Virus record (IMG/VR): IMGVR_UViG_3300042879_003877
Span: 1 to 64,000 of that record
Strand: one strand, 5' to 3'
DNA length: 64,000 bases
Source: a virus
This document shows, piece after piece, positions 32,707 through 44,400 of this stretch. How positions within the stretch are numbered: the stretch's first letter is position 1; the number at the start of each line of letters is the position of its first letter. The translations under genes and the position numbers were made by a program. Under the pieces are notes generated by a model. It searched no databases. It was not told the DNA's origin and saw nothing but the letters and a program-made list of their open reading frames with translations.

Positions 32707-35484
32707 ATGTCTACATATACAAGACCAGATAAATTTATTCCTATTAATATATCAAGTTCTCCTGAGAATTATTTAAACTATGTTCAAAAAAGACTAGATT
32801 TAAGTGCTCAAGGACAAGCTATGGTCAATATGCAATATAAGCAAATATTAGACTTAGACTTGACACATGATGCTAATAAAGAAAAGTTAAATGGTTTTTT
32901 GAGTTCTATGTCAGAACAAATAAACAAATATGCTGGTTCTGATTTATCTAATTTTGATAATGTAAAAAAAGCAATATCTGTTTTTGATCCGTTAACTAAA
33001 GATAAACAATATGAATCTATTCTTTATGATAATAAGTTTACTAAACATTATCGAGATCAATTTAATTTAGTAGAAGAGTATAAACAAAAAACTGATAAAA
33101 AAGGAGTAATTGGTGCTGGTTATGGAGTTCATAATTATAATGTTTTGATGAATTCTTATAATAAGTTTAGAAATTCTAAGAATCCTTCAGATTATTCTAA
33201 TTGGGGAAGTTTAGATACATATCAACCATATTATGATGATAAAGCTGAAGTTCAGAAATTAACTGAAAGTTTTTTAAAATTACCTGACGATTATGAAATA
33301 GAAACATTAGGTGAAAATGGAATGACTACAAAAGTCAAATTCAAAGGAAAAACTGCTGCTGATATTCAACAATATTTAAATGTAATGTTATCTGATAAAG
33401 CTAGAAATCAAATGGCTATTGAAGGTAGATCTTATTCTTATCAAATAGATGATGCTACATTTGAAAAAACAATGAAAGATTCTTTAAATAAGAATATTAA
33501 GAATATAGATAAAGATATATATGATTTAAAAGTATCAGGTTCTTATAATGGAAAAAAACTAACAAAAGATGAAATAAGTCAAATTAAAAATGAACTTGAG
33601 TCTCAAAAACAATCAGCATCTAATAAACTTAATGATTTTAATGATAATATTAAAAGACAAGAAATATTAGCAGATAAAGAAAACATATATGCTAATTATT
33701 ATACTAATGAGAAAATAGCTAATTTATCATCTGCATTAGATAATAAAAGAATGGATCAAACTCTTGGAACTAATCAAGCGTATGTATCTATGTTAAATAG
33801 ACAACAAGGTTGGCAAGAATTTATATTAGAATTAGAAGCTAAACGTGAATCTGATGCTAAAAAATTAGAATTTGAGTATCGTAAAGAAGGTTTAGATCCT
33901 AAAACAGGAAAACCTATATTAGGATCTCCTTCAAATGAAACAGCTGTTCCAACACCTATTACAGGAACTGTGGAAGAGGTTGTAAAAAATAATGAAGCGT
34001 TTGAAAAAGAGATAAATGATAATATGTCTAAAGTAGCTATTCAAGTTATTGATAATGCTTACGATGCTTTAGGTTTAGATAAAAATGAATCATTTTTTAA
34101 TAGAACTCAAAATAATGTAAAGGCTTTACAATATGTTAAGCAAATTTCTGATGAATTAATTTCTAATTCTGGTAGAATTAAAACTTTAATGAGTAAACCT
34201 GAATCTGAATTAACTGCAAAAGAAAAAGCGGATAAAAACATTGTACTTAAATTAAAAGAAAATGAAGCGGATGTTGCTATAGCTAATAGTTATTATGATA
34301 AAAAAAATAAATTAGTTGATAAAACTCGAGCTGAAATTAAAAAAACTTTTGCAGATGCTGGAATCAAATCTGTACAGGATTTAGAAGGTAATTTGGTATT
34401 ACAGGCATATAGTGATTACCCTACTTTAGATAATTTAATAGATGCTATGATTAAAAATCCTGAATTAGCTCAACAAGTTAATCAGAGTTTAAATCGCACA
34501 GATGTATTTTCAGTAGGATCACAAGGTTTAAAAATAGCAGGTAAATCAACAGGAAATCCTATTATTGATTTTATTTCTGGAAATAGTGCAAAAATAATAG
34601 ATGATGTGCTTAAACAGAATTCAGGCAATGTTTCAGCACCTGTAGAAGAGTTACATAAAAATATAGGTCAATCTTTTGCAACTTCTGGTATGCATAAAGT
34701 TATGAATAGACCTATAGCTACACAAACAAATATTGATAAAACTTTAAATTCTCAATTTAATAATTTTATTAACAATACGATTGTAGCTAAATATGGAGAC
34801 ATATTAAAAGAAAAAGGTATAGAGCCGTCAATGATTAATTCTATTGAAACTCATGATGGATATTATTTAATAAAAGGTTCTACATCTCAAATAGATGAAG
34901 AAACTGGTAAAATAATTAAAAAAGGTGAAACATTTGAAGAAAAACTAACTAGTCCTGATTTAACTGTTACTTCAGCTATAGAAAGAAAATATGCTCAAGC
35001 TTTAGGAATGTCTGAAAATGGGAGTCTTAATATGAATTATACCTCAGATTTAAGTTCATATCCTTATAGAGTTAGAACTACATCTGGGACACCTTATCAG
35101 ATGTACTCATCTCAAACTCAACCTTTAACTTTAGAGTTAGAAATTAATGGTAAAGTTGTTCAACTTCCTGCTACATTTAATACAGTAGGTGCTGCTAAAC
35201 AACAAATGGAGGAAACTATAAATGCTTTAGAAACAGAAGTTACAAATGAAGTATTTAAAGAAGAATATCAAAAAGCTTTAAAAGAAAGTGGAGATACACA
35301 AGAAGCAAAACAGATAGCTTTAAAGAAATTAAATGAGCTGTCTAAATCTGAACTTCCTTTAAAGATAAAAGAAAGAATAGAAAAAATGTATCAAACGGGT
35401 ACTATATTTGATGTCTTTGGATTACAAAATCCACAGTTAACTCGTACTCAACAACAACTACAAGATTTAATCAATGGTAACTAA
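32707..35484 (+). CDS. Large helical cargo protein, 925 aa
   Basis: Starts at ATG 32707. The protein is mainly charged helices with coiled-coil character. Notable stretches are residues 285-330 (KNELESQKQSASNKLNDFND) and about 370-400 (LELEAKRESDAKKLEFEYRKEG), and the last 150 residues end in a Gln-rich tail. A DVLKQNSGN segment and the GKSTGNPIIDFISGNSAKI region suggest a small folded part. No catalytic motif is recognised. It lies immediately before the virion RNA polymerase gene, with an 11-base overlap, the position of the cargo proteins ejected with the polymerase in crAss-like phages. Confidence 0.65.
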   Translation: MSTYTRPDKFIPINISSSPENYLNYVQKRLDLSAQGQAMVNMQYKQILDLDLTHDANKEKLNGFLSSMSEQINKYAGSDLSNFDNVKKAISVFDPLTKDKQYESILYDNKFTKHYRDQFNLVEEYKQKTDKKGVIGAGYGVHNYNVLMNSYNKFRNSKNPSDYSNWGSLDTYQPYYDDKAEVQKLTESFLKLPDDYEIETLGENGMTTKVKFKGKTAADIQQYLNVMLSDKARNQMAIEGRSYSYQIDDATFEKTMKDSLNKNIKNIDKDIYDLKVSGSYNGKKLTKDEISQIKNELESQKQSASNKLNDFNDNIKRQEILADKENIYANYYTNEKIANLSSALDNKRMDQTLGTNQAYVSMLNRQQGWQEFILELEAKRESDAKKLEFEYRKEGLDPKTGKPILGSPSNETAVPTPITGTVEEVVKNNEAFEKEINDNMSKVAIQVIDNAYDALGLDKNESFFNRTQNNVKALQYVKQISDELISNSGRIKTLMSKPESELTAKEKADKNIVLKLKENEADVAIANSYYDKKNKLVDKTRAEIKKTFADAGIKSVQDLEGNLVLQAYSDYPTLDNLIDAMIKNPELAQQVNQSLNRTDVFSVGSQGLKIAGKSTGNPIIDFISGNSAKIIDDVLKQNSGNVSAPVEELHKNIGQSFATSGMHKVMNRPIATQTNIDKTLNSQFNNFINNTIVAKYGDILKEKGIEPSMINSIETHDGYYLIKGSTSQIDEETGKIIKKGETFEEKLTSPDLTVTSAIERKYAQALGMSENGSLNMNYTSDLSSYPYRVRTTSGTPYQMYSSQTQPLTLELEINGKVVQLPATFNTVGAAKQQMEETINALETEVTNEVFKEEYQKALKESGDTQEAKQIALKKLNELSKSELPLKIKERIEKMYQTGTIFDVFGLQNPQLTRTQQQLQDLINGN

Positions 35485-38400
35485 CGAACAATTAAAACCT
35501 ACAACAATACCTGGATCATTCAATCCTCAACAAACATTAACAGATGTTTATGTACCAAGTACATTTGAAGATAGATTTGGTGCATTATTAAATAACCCTA
35601 TGCCAAGTAATTTAGGGTTACGAATTCCTATTGATGATTTTAAAACAGAATATTCTGACGGTTCTAAGTTTAGAGGTTTATTTCAAAAATCAGGTGATAA
35701 ACTAAAACAAGATCCTAATTTTGATCCTATTACTTCGAGAGTAATAACTACACCATTATCTGAAGTAGAACCTTATTTAAAATATGATTCTAATTATGAT
35801 AATAATCTTAATGCTGCTTTTGGTCAAGCTGGTAAAGGTGCTGTTGTTGGAGGTGGAGTAGGTTCTTTTTTCAGTCCAATTGGAACTGCTATAGGTGCTG
35901 GAGTTGGTGGTACTTTAGGTTTCTTTTCAGGTTTATTAACATCCTCTGGTAGAGGAGTATATATTCCTGGAAGAGATAATAGACAAGAAATGATAGAAAA
36001 ACAATCAGGTTTTTGGAATACTCTTGGTGGTTTTACAAACAATTTTTTAGATAGAAGTTTTGAAGCAGGAATAGGAGGTACAGCTGCATTATTAACTTCT
36101 CCTTTTGGAGCTATTGCAGGTAGAGAGTTTTACGATTGGGGATCTAACCCATTAACGAGGAAATTAAGTGAATCTTTAGAACAAAGTGAATACAAACGTC
36201 ATTTATCTGATAATTATTTAAATAAAGGACCTATTGCTAAATTTTTTACAGCAGAAGGGTTTCAAAATGAAATAGCTGATATGGCTGGATTTACTGTAGG
36301 AATGATGTTAGGAGCTAAGATAAACATGGGTTTAAACGCAGGTGCTGGACAAGCAGTATCAAAATTAGCTATTGGATTAAAAAATCCAGGTTTAGCCACT
36401 TCTATATCTAATCGAGGAGGAAATTTAATTGGAGATTTTTTACCTACTGTGGCTAAAAGAGCGTCAGCTTTATTTACTAAAGGAAGTACTAAATTAACAG
36501 CAGCTCAACAAGCTGCTACATTTTCAGAATTAAACTTAGTAACATTAGCTAAAAACGCTTTTAAAAAGGGAACATTTGATGAATATGGTAAAAATCTAAT
36601 TAATGCTTTTAAAAATCCTGCATTTGGTTTAAAAGCTTTATCTAGTTTTGAAAGAACTGCATTGGCTTCATATGGAGAAGGTAGAGTTGAAGCAGCTCAA
36701 GCCTATAAGGATATTTATGATACAGCTTTAAAAAACGGTTATTCTGCATCTGAAGCTGCTGAAATGGCAACTAATGGAGCTAATAAAACTTTATTAGGTA
36801 ACTTAGCTATATTAGGTATTACTAATCAATTTGGATTAAATCAATTAACTAATGTATCTAGTATTAAAAATTTAAGTAGATGGTTTTCTAAGGATTTTAC
36901 ATTAGATGTAACTACATCTAAAATATTAAAAGAAACATTAAAAGATATTTCAAAGAACGCTACAAAAGGATTTGTTATCGAAGGATTTGGTGAAGAATTA
37001 GGTCAGTTTGCTATATCTCAAGCTGCTAAAAATCAGCAATTAAATATGGCTAATCCTTTAAATCCTATTCATAAAGCTTTCTTTACAGAATTTATTGAAG
37101 CTTATAAAGATGGTATTTCTTCTGATGAAGGGATGTCTAATTGGTTTGGGGGTGGTTTATTTGGATCAGTTATGGGTGGTTTTGGTCCAGGTGGAATAAT
37201 GTCAACATTAAATGAAGCAAATAAAGCCAAAACTATAAATATTCCTGATAGTTTAAAAACTAAAATTTCTAATTTCAGTTCAGCTATTGATTTTATTTCA
37301 AAACATACAGTTCCATTTAACGGTCAATTATTTCAATCTTATAGAGAAGAAAACGGTGAATATATCCCAGATAATAATGGAACGGTTAGACTTATTAATG
37401 ATCCTACTCGGTTAATTAAATTAACACAAGCTTTAAATCATATTAATACATTATCTAAAGATCAAGCTAATCTTATTTTAACAAATGTTAAAAATAATAT
37501 TAAAACAGAAGATCCTGCTATGCAGGAAGGTTTTAAAATAATCAAAGATTATGTAGATTTATTTGGAGAAACAGGAGAAAAATCTTTAGAAGAATATATA
37601 AATCAAGATTTATCATCTAAAGAAAAGCAAAATACTTTATATTTATTATCTAAATTAGGGGAAACAGTCATTGAAAATGAATATGCTTTAGAATCAGATT
37701 TAAGTAATATAGCTAAATCAATGGTTTCTTCTTCTTATGTATTTGATCATGTAGTCAATGGCATTGAAGATAAGATCTTTGATGAATTAGATGCGTTAGA
37801 GGAATCATTATTAGATCCTACATCTGAGTCAGGACAAAAAGATTTAATAGAATTCTTTGGTAAAAATTATAAACTTGATCAATTAGATCAAGCCAAAGAA
37901 GATATTAAAACATTTAGAGATCAACTTAAAAAACAAGTTAAAATATTTAAAGGTTTAGCAAATAGATATTCTGAACCATTTACTCATATTAATATTAAAA
38001 AAGATAATAAAGTTCATAAACTGCCTATTACAGTAGATATGTATAGCGTCTTTAGATCAGCTTTAGTTCAAGATGATTTAAATACTATGGTTTCTGAAAT
38101 TGATGAAAAGTTAAATGATATTAAATCTGAATTATTAGCAGATCCACAATATTCACAAGATTATTTAAATCCTAATAATACATCAGAAGATGTATTAGAT
38201 ATAGCTAAAAAAGAAAACAATAATCCTTTATATCTTCAATATCAAGTATTAGAAAATCTTAAAAAGCAAGTAAGTGATTCTTTACAAAAAGAAAATAAAG
38301 CATTTGAAGAATTAACAGACGTTAAAAAATTAATTGAAAAAGCTCAAAAGTCAGAAAAAGCTATAAATTCAGAAATTGAAAATCCTGCTAAGTCAGAAGA

Positions 38401-41400
38401 TCTTCCAAAACCTAAACCAGTTACTGTTACTGAAAGTTCTCAAGAACCAGAAGATAATCCTGAAGAGAAAGTAGAACCTGTTGTTTCTACAGATGCTAAA
38501 GCTGATATAGAAAGAATAGAAATACCACGTTATTTTACTTTTAATGAACTTGGAGGTGGCAAAGGTAAAAGCGGAAAAGCAATGTCATCCGTAGAGGCAG
38601 ATAGAAATCAAGAGATAGAGGAAAACTTTAAAAAACAACTTAAAGAAGGAGATAAGTTGATTGAACCTAATGGAACAATAACTTATTTTAAAAATGGTAA
38701 AGTTGTAAAAGCAGATGGTTCTCCTTATGGTATGGCTGATATACCAGCCTTTATAAATGGAGTTACTATTGAACGTACTAAAGTTGTTTCTACAGATGCT
38801 AAAGCTGATATAGAAAGAATAAGACAAGAGAATGACTCTTTAGGTAAATCTATTTTACAAAAATTAGGATATAAAAATGAAAATAGATTACCTAATGGTA
38901 ATGTTAAAGGAGGGCAATCAGGTTGGAAAATAAGATTTAATATTAAATCTCCTACTGGTGGAAATTATTTTAATACTGATAATAAAACTGTTAAAAACGA
39001 TAAACATTATAATGAGCAAGCACAAAAACTTGTTGATTGGTTAAATAGTTATTTTGGAACAAAGAGTAAAGGGAGTGTATCAGAAGCTATTAAAGGATAT
39101 ACCCTTTTTGGTTTTACTGATGAACATCCATCTAGCATATGGAAGTTTCTTTCAGGTGGTGAGCAGGGGGAATCTGATTTTACTATTTATATAGGAAGTG
39201 CTGATGATGTTTTGAAATTTGTAGAAGATGTTAAAAAGTCACCTATAGCTGATTTATTAGTTGCTGGTAATCAAGGCTCTGACGTTAATATTACACCAGA
39301 TGGTATTTTTAAAGCAAGAATTGAAGGTTCAAAGATAGGATTTAGTGGTTATGGAGCACCAATAGATTTAAATGTAGTTACGGGAGAAGAAAATTTTACT
39401 TTTGTTTTTGATGGGAGAAGAGTAAACATAAATTATGGTAAAACTAAAGGACCTAGTGATATTTCAATTACAGTAGAGGGAGGAAATTCAGAAGGAATAA
39501 ATTGGAATTATAAAGTAGTAGGAGATGATAACTTAAAGAAAGATTTTCCTGAACTTTATAAAAATATTAGAAATATAATAGGTTTTCAATTATATGGAGA
39601 TTATTTACAAGGTAGTAATAACGAGTTTTTAAAATTAACAGGTGTAGATAAAATCAATGCTAAATATGATGCAGAACTAAAAGAATTAGAACAAAAACCT
39701 ATATCTACTACTCAATCGGGAAGTAGCCCTGCATTAAGAGATGTAGAACAATTTAATAGAGCTAAAGAAGGTTCTTTAAAAAGAATAAAAAATTCTAATG
39801 ACCCACAAACAATATTTAGTGAAATAAATAGACTACAAGAAACTTTAAAAAAATCTCAAAGTTTTGTATTAACACCAGAAGAACAAACTCTTATTGATGA
39901 AAAGTTAAAAGAATTAAAAGATAAAGGGTATAGCTTAAAAACAAAAAAGGGGGAAATACTTAGAGAGGGTGACAAAGTAAGAGTTGATGACAACGTAACT
40001 TTACTAAAAGCAAGTGATGTAACAGAAGTAGAAAAATCTTTATTAGGAAAAGAACTTAATAGGAGGAATAGCCTTAAGCAAGAACTAATAAAAAATGGTT
40101 ATTCTGAACAAGAAGCTACTATTGAAGCTGGATTAAGTCCAGAAGAAAAAATAGACATAGTTTCACAAGACATAGAAGTTGCTGTAATTAAAAACGGTGT
40201 TCAAGAAAAATCAGGTAAAGTAGCAATCAGAGTTATTTCAATAGAAGCAGTTGAATCCCTACTATCTAATGAACAACCTATATCTACTACTCAATCTGAT
40301 ATAGAAAGTAAAACAAAAGAAGAATTATTTCCTATAGATTCTTTACATAAAGGAAAAGAGTCTGGTGACATCCTTAAAGTTATTGGTTATATTAAAGATG
40401 GTGTTAAATTTGAAATCCAAACCAAAGGAACTCTTAAACCTAAAAAAAATTTAATTATTTCTGAATTAAAGAGATTAATAATAGAAGGCAAACTAGCTGC
40501 TTTAGAACAACCTACAAATGGAGATCCTGCATTAGGAGGAGAATCAGCTCAAAGACCACCTATACAAGGTCCTGTTGAATATGGTGATCCTGATAATGAT
40601 AATAGTTCTTTAGAGGAAGAAGATTATAGAGCTGATGCTTCTAGGACTCCTTTAAGTCAAACTACTATATTTAAGACATATGGGGCTGATTTTAGAAATG
40701 GGAAAATCCAGTTAAATAATATAGCTAAATCATATTTTTATGATCAAATTCTAGATTTAAAAAAAGATCATTTCTTTTTACCTATTCCAGTTAGTTCTGA
40801 ATTAGCATTATCAATTGTAAAAGATAAAGAAGGAGATTTTTATAAGGATTATAAAGCTAATCCTACTGATTTAATTTATTTACTTGTTGGGATAGACAAT
40901 GACAATAATCCTATTGTATATAATCTTCCTACTGGAAAAACTATTCCTGAACAAATACCATTAATAGATATTTTATCTAATAAAACTATTCCTACAGGAT
41001 TAATTTATGATAAATCATCTACTTTCCCTATTGATAGAATTACTGAAAAATTTTCTAGAACTGAAAAATATTCTACACAAGACATTGATAAAATATATAA
41101 TAATTATATTTTAGGATTAAATCAGATGGCTATAGATTCTCTATCTTTAGTAGAAGAATATAATAAAGACGTTATAAATGTAAATAAATTAAGAATTGCT
41201 GTTCAGAATAATTTAAAACCTATTATTGGTATAACTCCAGGGGTTCAGGATGGTCGTGTATCTAAAGTAAAATATGAAAAATTATCAGAAGATTATAGTA
41301 TTCATATTCCAACTTTAGAAACTGCTATTGAGACTAAATATCATGAATTAAAGTTAGGAACTGTTTATGCTTATCAAAATGGGAAATACACTAAGACTTT

Positions 41401-44400
41401 AAGAAGGAAGTTTAATAAAAACGAAGCTCAAGTTTTAGCTAATTTAATTAAAAAAAGTTTATCAGGAGAGATTCTTGAAACTTCTGAAGAATTATATTTA
41501 AAAAGTGTATTAAATTGGTTTGATAATTTAACAACACCAACAGCATATAATAAAAATTCTGTTGGAATAGTAAATGGTCAATTTATAGCTGCTCCTTATT
41601 TTGGAAATAATAATAATCCTAAGTTAGGATTTACGTGGTCTATAGATGATTCTATGGATCGTTTAGTAGAATTTTTTTCATCTCATTATCCACATATTAA
41701 TAAAACAAAATTAAATACTGCATATCAATATTTTCAAGATAAAGAAACTGATACAATATATGAAAATTATGAAGAATATTTAATAGAGAGAGAAATTATA
41801 ACAATTCCAACTCCTGTAAATGATAGATTACCTGTTAAAAGTAATAGACAATTAATATTTGATCCTCAGTTTGGATTTGATAACATTCAAACTAATGATG
41901 AGAAAAATATATATAGAACAAGTAAAATTAAATTGATTAAAGATAATTTTACAGATCCTATGTCTATACAACATTTCTTTACAAACGATTTAAAGAAAAC
42001 AACTCCATCAGAAGAAAAGAATGGGAATAAAATATATTATTTTAATAATATATATCTATCTATAGTAGGTCCTAATGATATATTATTAGCAGGTAATGTA
42101 AGTAAATATTTTGATAATGATATATGGAATAATACTTCTATAAATGCAGCTCAAGTTACTAAAGATGAATTTGATCAAGATGTAATACCTTATGGTATTA
42201 AATTTAATTTAATGGTTACTATTGATAGTAATGATGAAGTTACTATTAATATTGAAAAATTAAAGAAAAACGAATCAACTGAAGAATCTGAAGATCCTGG
42301 TACTGATGAAGTTAAAAATGAAAGAGAATCTCCTGAAGAAACTCCTGAAGCTCAAAAAGAAACTTCTGAAAATGAAGAAGATGAGTTTTATGAAGATAGT
42401 GATGAGGGCATAGATGAGGAACCTCCATTTAGATTATTTACAGATAGTACAGATATAGAAAATATAGAAGAGTTCAAAGTATGGTTATCTGAAATATTAC
42501 CTCAATTTTCTGTTCAAGTTAGTTCTGATGCTATTAAAGGTGTAGCTCAAGGAGCTTTGATTGGTAGTTTTATTACTTTATGGAAAAACGCAGGATCTGG
42601 TACAGGATATCATGAAGCTTTTGAAGCTGTGTGGGGTTATTTTATTGATAGTGATACTAAAGAAAAATTAATAAAAGAATTCAAATCTAAAGAAGGTACT
42701 TATAAAAATCCTTTTAATAAAAAAACAGTTAAATATTCTGAAAGTACTGATAATGATGTCAAAGAGATGTTAGCTGAAGGATTTATTGATTTCATGAAAA
42801 ATCGTAAATTACAACCAAAAGCACCTATTCAAAATAACTTCTTTTTAAAATTATTAGATTTATTAAAACGTTTATTTAGTAATATTAGTAAGATTTTTAA
42901 AAAATCTGAAAAAGAAGCTATTGATAATATTAATGATATATATGAAAAAATAGCATCTGGAAATTATTCTCAAGAAGTAATTAGTGATTTTAATTTAGGA
43001 ATTCAGTTTAGACAACGTTTTGCAGCAGAAGATATAGATTTAAATCATGTACATTTATTTAATTCTATGCTTTATGATAGAGTTATGTCTTTATTAGGTT
43101 TTTCTAATATTTATGATATTATTGATAATAATATTGAAAATGATGTTACGACATCAGAATTAATAGGAAAACATATTATAGAACAAGGAAATGCATTATT
43201 AACAGAACTTCAATCTGAGTTCAAAACTAAAAAAATTAAAGGTTTTTCCTTTTTTGATGACAATTTTGAATTTAAAAATGATTCCTTAAGAAAAGAGTTA
43301 TTAGAAAACGCTACTCAAGTCTTTTTACAAAAAAGTAAATTAGATTCTTTTGTAAGTATTGATAGTTTAGATGAAATGGAAGTATCTTCAAAAGAAGGTA
43401 TAGTTCCTACAAATGAAATAAATCCAACTTCTAATGTAAATAATGTTACTCGATTTCTTTTAAATAATTTAAAATATTATACTGCTAATGAAGCAGGTGT
43501 TTTACAACCTGCTGTTGTAAATACTTATTTTGGGAAAACAAGGGATATAACATTAACTATTAATAAAAAACCTGATTTTACTACTATTCAAACATTCTTA
43601 TTAAATAAGCTAGCTAATGTAGTTCCTTATTATAAAGATGGTCAAGAAGTAGCATTATTTGATGCTATGATGGAAAAGCTATCTCTTTATGAAAATAAAG
43701 AAACTTGGATTAAAGATTTAAAATATAAATTAGGAATAGGATATAGTTCATTAAGTGATAATATTATCAAAATGAGATTAGCTTTTGTAACATCATTTAA
43801 AAATGCTGAATATGAACCGATTGTGTTACGTAGTTCTGATAATGTTGTATATATGGAAAATCCTGTATATGAAAGTTCTCAAACAGCATTACTTGAAAGT
43901 TGGATAAGTAATGTACAAGATAAAGCTTCTTTAAGTTCTTCAGTTAATATTACTTTAAATAAAGATTTAAATAAAGGACAGGTTATTTTTCCAAAAAAAG
44001 GTTTAACAAATAAGTATGAACAAAGAGACTATTTTAAAGATATTTTAGGTATTGATATTGGTGATCCAAAAGAAGATGAAATAATACAAGCTCTTGATAC
44101 TATTTTAAGTATTATAAAATTTAGACAAGTTGTTATATTTGATGATTTAGTAAAAGATTACGCTCAATCAAGTTTTAGAACATTATCAAAATATATAGCA
44201 TCAAAAGAATCAAGTTCTTCTAAATCTTATAAAAATTCAGATGGTAAAGCTGAATTTTCAATCATTAATCCTACTTTTATTTCTGACATTATTAATGTAT
44301 ATAATTCTGTAGATAATTATAATGATTTTTTATTGTCTTATCCTCATTTTCATAATAACTTTGAATTAAAGCTAGGATTAAAAAATAATTATTTCCTTAA

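Noticed and set aside
35824-36042. Minus-strand open frames inside the large genes (also at 938, 1214, 4628, 27591, 38585, 55758, 57044, 62087, 62657)
   Set aside because: They lie fully opposite well-supported genes, have Ser/Ile/Phe- or Pro-rich composition from reverse-strand AT bias, and lack leaders or motifs.
42611-42625. Active zinc protease in the polymerase polyprotein
   Set aside because: The motif is HEAFE, and the second zinc-binding histidine is missing, so it is reported as a relic or altered site.
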